A stretch of DNA of 38,571 nucleotides from an uncultured bacterium. Lineage in GTDB: Bacteria; Cyanobacteriota; Vampirovibrionia; Gastranaerophilales; Gastranaerophilaceae. Position 1 is the first letter of the stretch, and every line of letters begins with the position of its first letter. Position numbers and translations under genes: made by a program. The stretch lies in assembly GCA_949298985.1 (NCBI GenBank), contig CASFYV010000009.1:1-38571 (forward strand), written 5' to 3'. Shown in pieces: positions 25,580 to 32,598 of this stretch. Below the pieces are notes generated by a model that did not search any database, was not told where the DNA came from, and saw nothing but the letters and a program-made list of their open reading frames with translations.

Positions 25580-26344
25580 TTATCTTGGTAAATATGTAGT
25601 TAACCAAGAAGTTATTATTTTGACTAACGAAGTGTCATGTTTAAACATAAGCAAGCCGTTTGATTTTGATTCTGATATATAAGTTGCAAGTTCAGCTTGA
25701 GCAAATTTTTTAAGGTATTCTTGTGATTTTACTCCTGCAGTATCTCCCGTTCCTGAAATAGAAAGAAAATCTACCATTGTTAAGTTCGCTAATTTTACAG
25801 GTACATATAACCCCCTAATATCTACTGTAGGAGATAATAAAACAATTGTTTTAGGTTTATATTCTATTTTATCTGCAACTAAAATAGCAGTGTTTCCTCC
25901 AATATCAGAGCCTATTATAGCCCAATCCTTGAAGAATTCTTTTTTAGTATTATCTTTTTTTATTTGATTTAAAACAGCAACAACATCATCCGGATATTTT
26001 GCAAATGAAGAATTGGTCATATTTTTCCAAGATGTTCTTACTAATTTTGAATTATAAATACTTTCTCCATGACCTCTTAAATCAATTTTTATAACTGCAT
26101 AACCTTGATCTAACAAGTCTTGAGGTAATTCTCCCCACCACTGTGAATTATAACCAAGAGAATGTAAAAGAACAACAGTAGAATATTGTTTTTTAGCTTT
26201 TATCTTAGGATATTCTATAGTTGCTTTTATTCCAAAACCATCTAAAGACGGAACTAGTATTTCTTTTTTTATCGTTAATGTTTTTGCATTAGCAATATTT
26301 ATAAAAATTAAAAAAAATGTTAAAATTAATAAAAATCTTTTCAT
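25580..26344 (-). CDS. Exported alpha/beta hydrolase with Asp in place of the Ser nucleophile
   Basis: A 254-residue protein with a signal peptide (MKRFLLILTFFLIFINIANA). ATG at 26344 is preferred over an in-frame ATG seven codons upstream (26365), because it gives a clean signal sequence. The alpha/beta hydrolase fold shows the oxyanion segment VVLLHSLG and the DLRGHGES motif. The nucleophile elbow reads GSDIGG (D147), where related hydrolases carry G-x-S-x-G-G; Asp there is known in epoxide hydrolases and haloalkane dehalogenases, otherwise the protein may be inactive. The likely catalytic His is in FKHDTS near the C-terminus. No ribosome binding site; TATAAT lies 9 nt before the ATG, so the transcript may be leaderless. 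It converges on the 24882 gene with 5 nt between. Confidence 0.82.
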   Translation of the reverse strand: MKRFLLILTFFLIFINIANAKTLTIKKEILVPSLDGFGIKATIEYPKIKAKKQYSTVVLLHSLGYNSQWWGELPQDLLDQGYAVIKIDLRGHGESIYNSKLVRTSWKNMTNSSFAKYPDDVVAVLNQIKKDNTKKEFFKDWAIIGSDIGGNTAILVADKIEYKPKTIVLLSPTVDIRGLYVPVKLANLTMVDFLSISGTGDTAGVKSQEYLKKFAQAELATYISESKSNGLLMFKHDTSLVKIITSWLTTYLPR

Positions 26345-26377
26345 AACATAATTATTATAACACATATTTAAAAACTT

Positions 26378-26434
26378 TGTAACAAAACTTAATAAAAAAG
26401 CAATTATTTAACAATAATATACTTTATATATATA
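26378..26434 (+). promoter_or_regulatory. Leader motif D (shared with the leader at 23047-23095)
   Basis: TTGTAACAAAA, then AAAAAAGCAATT (ending 26405), exactly 19 nt ending ACTT (26406-26424), then TATATATATAA. Sequence and spacing match the leader of the 594-aa gene. A strong AAGGAGAG ribosome binding site follows before the ATG at 26458. Confidence 0.5.
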
Positions 26435-26457
26435 AGATAGATATTTAAGGAGAGATA

Positions 26458-27366
26458 ATGCCTGTAGTTTTAGACACAAATATGAAATTATTTGCAGAAA
26501 GGATGCATATAACCTCATCCAGAATGATTCAGGATTATGGTCTAAAAACTGTTGATGAAATAATAGAGGCGGAGGCTGCACAAGGTAATACTCATGCAAT
26601 AAATTATGCAAGAGAGATGTATAATTCTCCTGCAAAATTAATAAAGATCTTTAAATTAACTGATGTTGAAAATAAATTTGTAATTCTTCATAATATGGAT
26701 GATAGAACTCGTCAGATGATATTACCTCTTTTAGATCAAGAAGATTTAGTAATGGGCTTATATTTCTTTACGCAAGATAAACTATTAGAAATGCTAAAAG
26801 AAGTAGATATAGAAGAATTAGTTAGAGTCGTTTTGGGTGCTTTTGCATTAGAAGATATTGTTATGATGTTTACAGAGGATGATTTAGCAGCGTTTTTTCA
26901 AAACGAAGATTTAGAAAAATATGATGTAATAGAACAATTAAAGAGTTTACCTCCTGAAGTTATGATAAAATTTGTTGAAGGAGTGACCGGAAGACCTTCA
27001 GAAGAGACAAATCCAATGGATTTAATAAAAAGTATTGAAAGTTTGCCAATAGATAAATATAGAGATTTTATGTCTGCAATTGATCCTGATGTTCAAAGAC
27101 AATTGACATTTCAACTAACAAAAACAAAACCTAAATATTTACAGTTATTTGAGAATGACACATATATCAATATGCTATCAACATTAATGAAACCGGAAAT
27201 GGTAAAACCAATGATAGCTTTAAATAAAGATTCATTAGTTAATATGATAACAGAATTACCGGAAGATTTGATGGCAATAGTAGGGGCTCAAATTGATACA
27301 AAAGTATTTGCAGAATTTTTATTAGATGGTCATTTAGAAATTCTTGAAGGATCATTAATGATTTAA
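26458..27366 (+). CDS. All-helical repeat protein, MgtE-N/FliG-middle-like
   Basis: A 302-residue, acidic, entirely helical protein. Repeated short helices such as LDQEDLVMGLYFFTQDKLLE, LEDIVMMFTEDDLAAFF and LPPEVMIKFVEG have the 'L..ed......l......L..L' rhythm of the superfamily that includes the MgtE N-terminal and FliG middle domains. This resemblance is by eye and could simply reflect a helical solenoid. No membrane segment or signal. Excellent ribosome binding site. It shares its leader type with the 594-aa unknown. Its last 12 nt overlap the convergent gene. A flagellar role is conceivable, given the FliG-like rhythm and flagellin in the window, but not shown. Confidence 0.6.
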   Translation: MPVVLDTNMKLFAERMHITSSRMIQDYGLKTVDEIIEAEAAQGNTHAINYAREMYNSPAKLIKIFKLTDVENKFVILHNMDDRTRQMILPLLDQEDLVMGLYFFTQDKLLEMLKEVDIEELVRVVLGAFALEDIVMMFTEDDLAAFFQNEDLEKYDVIEQLKSLPPEVMIKFVEGVTGRPSEETNPMDLIKSIESLPIDKYRDFMSAIDPDVQRQLTFQLTKTKPKYLQLFENDTYINMLSTLMKPEMVKPMIALNKDSLVNMITELPEDLMAIVGAQIDTKVFAEFLLDGHLEILEGSLMI

Positions 27367-28062
27367 TAGAGCAAATTTTACATAATAATTTTCATCCTTT
27401 TGTAAATTATTATATAAATCAGGGAATTTTTTCGAAATATTTAAGATTTCAGCAACTTTTTCTCTGATGGTATATTCATTTTGCAAACTAGCTTTAGTTA
27501 AAATCTCGTTTAATTTTTTGTCTTCAATGTAGCTGTAAAAATATTTTATGGCTTCTAAACACCAATAAAGTTTAAATAATTGTTTATTAATAACATATTT
27601 TTTATCTTTAAAGATAAAATTATCAAGTTCTTGTAAGGCTTCAAGAGAAAATTTTATAATTTTTTCAGTATAAAGATTAGAAAAATTTTTAAAATCTTTT
27701 AAATATGTTGCACTTTCAATACAAAGTCTACAAATATTTCCATTAATATCAATTGTTGCATCTGCAAATATTTCCGGGAAATTAAAAAAATCAAATAAGC
27801 AAGTTTTATTTTTTAATAATTGATTAATTTTTAAAGCAACAGCTTCTCTTATTTTTCCATCACATCCAGTTAAATTAGAAAATAAAATTTTTGCATCTTC
27901 TAAATTTAGTAAAGTATCAAGTTTTAATGCAGCAATTTGTCTTTGTGGTATATTTCCGTTTTTAAGCATAACAATAAGTTCGTTATGAGAAAAATCTTTT
28001 TCTGATAATTCATAAGCAATTTCAAAATTAGTATCTAAATCTTTATAAAAACCGTTATTCAA
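27355..28062 (-). CDS. HEAT-like helical repeat protein
   Basis: A 235-residue helical protein. The segments QRQIAALKLDTLLNLEDAK, IREAVALKINQLL and IREKVAEILNIS near the two ends look like HEAT-type repeats (helix pairs with a conserved 'R..A...L' core). Start codon TTG at 28060-28062, 9 nt after AAGGA. An ATG 3 nt after AGG is out of frame and stops across the TTG (five codons). Partner unknown. It overlaps the 302-aa helical gene tail to tail by 12 nt. Confidence 0.62.
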   Translation of the reverse strand: MNNGFYKDLDTNFEIAYELSEKDFSHNELIVMLKNGNIPQRQIAALKLDTLLNLEDAKILFSNLTGCDGKIREAVALKINQLLKNKTCLFDFFNFPEIFADATIDINGNICRLCIESATYLKDFKNFSNLYTEKIIKFSLEALQELDNFIFKDKKYVINKQLFKLYWCLEAIKYFYSYIEDKKLNEILTKASLQNEYTIREKVAEILNISKKFPDLYNNLQKDENYYVKFALLNH

Positions 28063-28161
28063 ATTTAAACATCCTTTTGTTTATGATAGTATCTTAACAC
28101 AATGTATAATGAATTTATAATAAAAAATAGTTTTAATAAATGATAAGTAAAAAATAAAAAG

Positions 28162-28176
28162 CTGTATAATATACAG
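28162..28176 (+). promoter_or_regulatory. Palindromic operator-like site over the -10 of the 54-aa gene
   Basis: CTGTATAATATACAG is a 7+1+7 palindrome that contains TATAAT (28165-28170), the probable -10 element. The core CTGT-N7-ACAG is one base shorter than the LexA box of proteobacteria (CTGT-N8-ACAG). A repressor covering the -10 box is likely; its identity is not known. Confidence 0.5.
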
Positions 28177-28190
28177 TAAAGGAGACTATC

Positions 28191-28355
28191 ATGAATTTAT
28201 TAGAAACACTAATGAAAAAAATATTAATATTTGAAAAAGAACCTCAAAGAATAGGCTTATCTCAATTAAAAACAGAAGTTGTTAAAAAGAAATCTGAACC
28301 GTCAATAAAAAATAAGGATGTAAAACTTTCAGATTTAATGAGAAGAGCCAGTTAA
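28191..28355 (+). CDS. 54-residue basic small protein
   Basis: A short gene encoding 54 residues, beginning MNLLETLMKKILIFEKEP and ending LSDLMRRAS. It is lysine-rich with an amphipathic N-terminal helix and a basic linker. Supported by AAAGGAG 8 nt before the ATG and a -10 box inside a palindrome 20 nt further up. No family recognised. The prs gene begins 97 nt downstream with its own probable promoter (TACAAT at 28409-28414). Confidence 0.6.
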   Translation: MNLLETLMKKILIFEKEPQRIGLSQLKTEVVKKKSEPSIKNKDVKLSDLMRRAS

Positions 28356-28452
28356 AAAAACTACTTAATATTTCGTAAAAAAAGCTTTTGAAAAATCCAT
28401 TTTAGGTATACAATAGAGATACTCTCATTATACATTAAGAAAGGATTTTCAT

Positions 28453-29463
28453 ATGGTACTTGAAATGACTTACCCACAACTCGAAAGAGCAGTAAACCCG
28501 ACTCACGATATAAAACTTTTTGCGGGTAGATCAAATCCGAAATTAGCTCAAGAAATTGCAGATTACTTGGGTACAACGATTGGTCCGATGGTAGTAAAGA
28601 ATTTCGCTGATGGTGAAATTTATGTTCAAGTTAAAGAAAGTATAAGAGGGGATGACGTTTTTATTATCCAGCCTTTATGTAATCCTGTAAATGAAAATTT
28701 AATGGAGTTATTAATTATAATAGATGCCTTTAAGCGTGCCAGTGCTAAAACAATAACGGCTGTAATTCCTTACTATGGTTATGCAAGACAGGATAGAAAA
28801 ACTTCTGGTAGAGAAGCTATTACCGCTAAACTTGTCGCTGACTTGTTGACTACAGCCGGAGCAAACAGAGTTTTAGCCGTTGACTTACATACTGGTCAAA
28901 TACAAGGTTTCTTCAATATATTAGTAGACCATATTTTTGCAACACCAATATTGGTTGATTATGTGAAGAGTTTAAATTTAAATCCGGAGGAACTAGTAGT
29001 AGTAAGTCCTGATATGGGTGGAGCTAACAGAACAAGACATTTTGCAAAGAAATTAGATTGTCCTATAGCTATAATTGATAAACGTAGAGATAAACATAAT
29101 GAAGCGATTGCAGCTCATATCATTGGAGATGTCGAAAATAAAGTTTGTTTAATGTTTGATGATATAATTGATACAGCAGGAACAATTTGTGAGGCAGCAA
29201 AACTGTTAAAAAGTAAAGGTGCTAAAGCTGTATATGTAGGAGCTACTCATGCAGTATTCTCTGGACCAGCAAGAGAAAGATTAGAAAATGCTCCAATTGA
29301 AGAATGTATTGTTACAAATACAATTCCTTGGAATGAAAAGGATTTACCAAATAAAGTTAAACAATTATCAATAGCTCCGTTGCTTGGTCAAGCAATCTCT
29401 AGAATTCATGATGATGAATCTGTAAGTTCTTTATTTGGTTTTGAAAAAGAAATGAAAGTTTAG
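28453..29463 (+). CDS. prs: Ribose-phosphate pyrophosphokinase
   Basis: A 336-residue PRPP synthetase, which makes phosphoribosyl pyrophosphate for purine, pyrimidine, His and Trp synthesis. Recognisable parts are LFAGRSNPKLAQEIA at the start, FADGEIYVQ, PYYGYARQDRK (ATP binding) and AVDLHTGQIQGFF. The PRPP-binding loop is DDIIDTAGT, in the fuller segment VCLMFDDIIDTAG. The N-terminus has about 15 residues more than the E. coli protein. AAGGA precedes the ATG; a possible promoter is TTTTGA-N17-TACAAT ending at 28414. A strong terminator follows. Confidence 0.95.
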   Translation: MVLEMTYPQLERAVNPTHDIKLFAGRSNPKLAQEIADYLGTTIGPMVVKNFADGEIYVQVKESIRGDDVFIIQPLCNPVNENLMELLIIIDAFKRASAKTITAVIPYYGYARQDRKTSGREAITAKLVADLLTTAGANRVLAVDLHTGQIQGFFNILVDHIFATPILVDYVKSLNLNPEELVVVSPDMGGANRTRHFAKKLDCPIAIIDKRRDKHNEAIAAHIIGDVENKVCLMFDDIIDTAGTICEAAKLLKSKGAKAVYVGATHAVFSGPARERLENAPIEECIVTNTIPWNEKDLPNKVKQLSIAPLLGQAISRIHDDESVSSLFGFEKEMKV

Positions 29464-29482
29464 AAATAGAGATTATAATTTG

Positions 29483-29515
29483 AAAAAGGAAGCCACTACG
29501 TAGGCTTCCTTTTTT
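29483..29515 (+). terminator. Intrinsic terminator of prs
   Basis: GGAAGCC (29488-29494) / GGCTTCC (29503-29509) with an 8-nt loop and A/T extensions, ending in six T residues, 24 nt after the stop. Confidence 0.9.
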
Positions 29516-29521
29516 ATATAT

Positions 29522-29611
29522 AAGAGTGGACTGAGCCACTCTTTACCATATATAGCCTCAAAGAGATTCTCTCATATAAACTTGTTATAACAAGTGGGCT
29601 TCAATGGTGAA
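29522..29611 (+). ncRNA. Candidate structured RNA downstream of prs
   Basis: Between two terminators lies a compact set of nested pairings. Hairpin 1: AAGAGTGG (29522-29529) / CCACTCTT (29536-29543). An outer stem pairs TACCAT (29544-29549) with ATGGTG (29604-29609), where one pair is G-U on the plus-strand RNA only. A second stem segment pairs AGCC (29554-29557) with GGCT (29597-29600). Inside are hairpin 2, AGAG (29562-29565) / CTCT (29569-29572), and hairpin 3, ACTTGT (29580-29585) / ACAAGT (29590-29595), a perfect palindrome. The result is a three-way junction. No promoter of its own is evident and no known riboswitch class fits, so it may be a processed 3' region of prs. Fold is by eye. 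Confidence 0.4.
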
Positions 29612-29663
29612 TATGTAATTAACATTTATAATATATAATTGTTTAATCTTAAATTCATTAGAA

Positions 29664-29700
29664 AAAAAGGTAATATCTATAATTAAGATATTACCTTTTT
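29664..29700. terminator. Strong bidirectional terminator
   Basis: A perfect 15-bp stem, AAAAAGGTAATATCT (29664-29678) / AGATATTACCTTTTT (29686-29700), with a 7-nt loop and T runs on both strands. It would end the minus-strand matrixin-like gene (stop at 29724) and any plus-strand RNA from 29522. Confidence 0.85.
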
Positions 29701-29723
29701 TAGTTAATTGTATTTATTAATAT

Positions 29724-30965
29724 TTATTCAGCATCTTCTATAACACCGGCAGTTTTACCATATTTTTTAATTGTTGCATTTAAAAGATTTTCGTGATGTT
29801 TTTCTCTATAGATTTGACACAACAACTTATAAGCGTGCTTATTATAAGGGTTTTGACTTAAAATAGTCTCAAGTTGTTCAACTGCAGAATTTGAGCGTTT
29901 CATATAATAATCAATAAGTGCTGTTAAAGTATCGGTTAAATCATTCATATCGGTTGCACAAGCAATTTCTGCACAACTTTTTGCTTTATCAAATTCTTCA
30001 GCATCTAAATACATAACTGCAACTTCATAATAAACTTCAGATTTACTTCTTCTATCTTCTTTCATTTGAGCAACAGCTTGATATTCTTCAGCAGCTTTAT
30101 CGTATAAAGCTTTTTTACGATATTGTTCTGCTAATGCTAAATGTGTAGCAATATCAGTTGCAACTACTTCATCAGTATTAGTAGAATCATCTACAGGAAC
30201 ATTTAAGGTATTTAAAATATCTGCTACTGTAAATAATTGAGCTTTTTCTTCTTGTGTTAATTCTTCATTAGTCACATCAGGAACAACAGAGTATAGTAGT
30301 GCTAAAGTTTTTAAATCTCTTGCTGTTAATTCTGTATTAAATTTAGTTCCAATAGGATACATAACATCATAAATACTTGGACTTTTTCCATTCAGACCTA
30401 AAGAATGTCCAATTTCTTGTAATGCAGCAGAAAATAACTGTTTAGAATCGTGACTATGATTTTTCTTATCAGTTGGCTTAAATATTATAGTAGAGTCAAT
30501 AATTTTATTTCCATTTAAGCTAAAAGCTTGAGAAGCAATTGCGACACTGTCATTATTTATATCTCTAAAGAAACATTTCATATCTGCTTCTTCAGGGGTT
30601 TCAACAAATTCAAATCTTATCAAACCTTCGCTAGCTCTTTGCCAAGTTTGATAAGCACTCATAATGACTTCACGATAGTAACCAGGAACCTCTGGAGTAT
30701 CTTGAATATAAACCTTTAAAGGAAATGTTGATTTATTCCATCTTAAAATCTTTCCATTAGCAGCAACTTCTCTAAAATAACTATCTATTACAGCTGCTTT
30801 AATGGTTTTTTCACCCATAGACTTATCATACCCTAAGATTATATTATAAGAATTCTTTAACAAGAATTCTGGTTTATATCTGTTATTGTCAATTTGATTA
30901 TCTACATTAGACAAAAGAAAAAAGCTTGCAGTTACTGCCAATACTGAAAATAAAATCTTTTTCAT
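29724..30965 (-). CDS. Exported matrixin-like protein with degenerate zinc site, plus TPRs
   Basis: A 413-residue protein with a signal peptide (residues 1-~20). A metzincin-type domain (~75-215) follows: segments WNKSTFPLKVYI and AYQTWQRASEGLIRF are typical of bacterial M10-like proteins. The expected zinc motif HExxHxxGxxGH reads QEIGHSLGLNGK (Q183, E184, H187, K194), so two of three zinc ligands are replaced, although the Met-turn DVMYP (M202) is kept. The C-terminal ~160 residues are TPR-like (AEQYRKKALYDKAAEEYQAV). It is probably a non-enzymatic binding protein outside the membrane. AGAGGT precedes the ATG; TATAAT on the minus strand at 30998-31003 is a likely -10. Confidence 0.8.
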   Translation of the reverse strand: MKKILFSVLAVTASFFLLSNVDNQIDNNRYKPEFLLKNSYNIILGYDKSMGEKTIKAAVIDSYFREVAANGKILRWNKSTFPLKVYIQDTPEVPGYYREVIMSAYQTWQRASEGLIRFEFVETPEEADMKCFFRDINNDSVAIASQAFSLNGNKIIDSTIIFKPTDKKNHSHDSKQLFSAALQEIGHSLGLNGKSPSIYDVMYPIGTKFNTELTARDLKTLALLYSVVPDVTNEELTQEEKAQLFTVADILNTLNVPVDDSTNTDEVVATDIATHLALAEQYRKKALYDKAAEEYQAVAQMKEDRRSKSEVYYEVAVMYLDAEEFDKAKSCAEIACATDMNDLTDTLTALIDYYMKRSNSAVEQLETILSQNPYNKHAYKLLCQIYREKHHENLLNATIKKYGKTAGVIEDAE

Positions 30966-31020
30966 TTTGAAACCTCTTATAAATTTTACACTATTACATT
31001 ATACACTAAAAACCGTAAAT

Positions 31021-31620
31021 CTAAATTTTTGCGTTCACAAAATTGTTTTTATTATTTTCTATTAAAGAGGCTGTAACAGAATAAGATTTCATAGCACCAT
31101 AAATTTTAATGGCATTACCAGTAGAAACTCCTAAATTTTTCATATTATCAATGAAATTTTTGGCATTAATTTTTTTATCTGTTTTATCGCCTAAATAATT
31201 TTTTAAAAAAGAAGGGAGTTTGTCTGTTGAATTACCGTTTAGTAAACTATTCATCAATGTTTCATATGATTTTAAAGATGTAGAATTTTCTAATGTTATT
31301 TCATATTTATCATTATTTGTTAAATTTTCCGAATCTGTTTTATCATCTGTTTTATTATTTTTTTCAGAATTATTATTAATGGTTATCTTGAAATTGTTTT
31401 CTTCTTCAAAAAAAGATCCCATTTGAACTTTATAAAAGTTCATCTTGTTGAACTCTTCTAAAGTCATATTATATTCACCATTTGCAATCGCTTTAGCCAT
31501 TTCCAAATCAATTTTAACTGCAGAATTTTTTAAGACTATATCAGCAGGGTTATTTGACATTTTATCTTTGTAAAATGAAAATACTAATGAAATATTATTG
31601 ACATTTTCGATATCAGACAT
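31021..31620 (-). CDS. Protein of unknown function (199 aa)
   Basis: A 199-residue soluble protein. The N-terminal ~75 residues look folded (LEMAKAIANGEYNMTLEEFN). A central Asn/Lys/Asp/Thr-rich linker (~80-105) is low-complexity. The C-terminal ~90 residues are helical (INAKNFIDNMKNLG, YGAMKSYSVTASLIENN). No signal peptide. AAAGGTTAGGG lies just before the ATG and a good promoter is seen upstream. No family recognised; the folded-linker-folded plan resembles the other unknown proteins in the window. Confidence 0.6.
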   Translation of the reverse strand: MSDIENVNNISLVFSFYKDKMSNNPADIVLKNSAVKIDLEMAKAIANGEYNMTLEEFNKMNFYKVQMGSFFEEENNFKITINNNSEKNNKTDDKTDSENLTNNDKYEITLENSTSLKSYETLMNSLLNGNSTDKLPSFLKNYLGDKTDKKINAKNFIDNMKNLGVSTGNAIKIYGAMKSYSVTASLIENNKNNFVNAKI

Positions 31621-31650
31621 ACCCTAACCTTTTATTACCCTTGTTTCAAT

Positions 31651-31679
31651 ATTATACAATATTTTAAGTTATTTTACAA
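31651..31679 (-). promoter_or_regulatory. Sigma-70-type promoter of the 199-aa gene
   Basis: On the minus strand TTGTAA (31674-31679), 17 nt, and a perfect TATAAT (31651-31656). It lies 31 nt before the ATG at 31620. Confidence 0.6.
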
Positions 31680-31734
31680 TCGTTCTTGAAAGTTTTATGA
31701 TTTTAATGTAAACTTAACTCATTAAGGAGGTTTT

Positions 31735-31857
31735 ATGCACGAATATGTATTTAAAATGAAAAAAGGGGATATAGAGATAGAATTAAAATCTGATGATCTA
31801 GAGTTTGTTGAAGAACAATTAAACAAATGGAGAGAAGAATTACTTCAAGATAAGTAA
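31735..31857 (+). CDS. 40-residue protein related to the N-terminus of the next gene product
   Basis: A 40-residue acidic protein beginning MHEYVFKMKKGDIEIELK. AAGGAGG lies 4 nt before the ATG. Residues 3-35 align without gaps to the first ~36 residues of the following 239-aa protein (EYVFKMKKG against IYSFKITKG; DLEFVEEQLNKW against DKEIVTEQFALW). It is therefore a free-standing copy of that small alpha/beta domain (two or three strands followed by a helix). A possible promoter is TTGAAA-N17-TAAACT (31686-31714). It ends 21 nt before the next gene; an operon with it and mnmA is likely. Confidence 0.68.
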   Translation: MHEYVFKMKKGDIEIELKSDDLEFVEEQLNKWREELLQDK

Positions 31858-31878
31858 TGATTAGTTTAAGGATGTGCG

Positions 31879-32598
31879 ATGTCAATTTATTCGTTTAAAA
31901 TTACAAAGGGTAAGTACCAACTGTCATTAACTACAACAGATAAAGAGATAGTGACTGAACAATTTGCATTGTGGGTAAAAAAAGCTGCGGAATATACTCA
32001 GAAACGTAAAGTTAAAGAATGTAAAGAAATGGTTTCTAACCAAATAAATACAGAGAAAGAAATTACTCAACAAAGAATCGATGAGCAGTTAAAAAGACAT
32101 CAAAAATTTGAAGAAAAACCTGTAGAAGATGTAAAAAATGATACTAAGAAAAGTTTGGATATTTTTTATTCCCCTCCTAGTGAAGAATTTTTAAAAGAAG
32201 AACCTCTAATTCAACCTCAATCTTCAGATGGTTTTGAGAATATACTTGAAAATTCAATGAATGCTCCTCAAACAGAGTTGTCATTTAAACCAAGTCCAAG
32301 TATAAAAAAAGATAATGCTTTTTTAAATTATATTAGTAATCGAAAAGTTGAAAGAAAAATTGATTATTTACTGCTTACAGCATATTATTTTACTCAATAT
32401 GAACAAAAATCTCGATTTACTTTGAAACAATTAAACGCAAAATTGATGCAAAATATCGCTGTAATAATAGATCATAGTGTATTACAAGAAGCGATCAATA
32501 GAGATTATATAGAATGTTTGCCTGATTTAACAGGTTTGGTGGGAGCTTCAGAATACAGGTTAACTGCTTATGGAGAAAAGGTTATTTTAGATGAATAA
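31879..32598 (+). CDS. Two-domain protein of unknown function upstream of mnmA
   Basis: A 239-residue protein in three parts. The N-terminal ~42 residues are homologous to the upstream 40-aa protein. A charged, proline-containing linker (~45-150) is probably disordered or coiled. The C-terminal ~85 residues (from ~155) are predicted helix-helix-helix-strand (KIDYLLLTAYYFTQYEQ, FTLKQLNAKL, EYRLTAYGEKVI), resembling a winged-helix domain. A DNA- or RNA-binding role is inferred from that shape only. AAGGA lies 7 nt before ATG. Its final 8 nt overlap mnmA, so translation is coupled. Confidence 0.65.
   Translation: MSIYSFKITKGKYQLSLTTTDKEIVTEQFALWVKKAAEYTQKRKVKECKEMVSNQINTEKEITQQRIDEQLKRHQKFEEKPVEDVKNDTKKSLDIFYSPPSEEFLKEEPLIQPQSSDGFENILENSMNAPQTELSFKPSPSIKKDNAFLNYISNRKVERKIDYLLLTAYYFTQYEQKSRFTLKQLNAKLMQNIAVIIDHSVLQEAINRDYIECLPDLTGLVGASEYRLTAYGEKVILDE

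Noticed and set aside
26408..26635. A minus-strand 75-codon frame and a similar one at 28361-28576.
   Set aside because: Both run antisense across the promoter and 5' end of well-supported genes and show no start signals.
29516..29612. A known riboswitch class (purine, glycine, SAM) downstream of prs.
   Set aside because: No conserved core motifs of these classes are present, and its position after the gene is wrong for cis control of prs.
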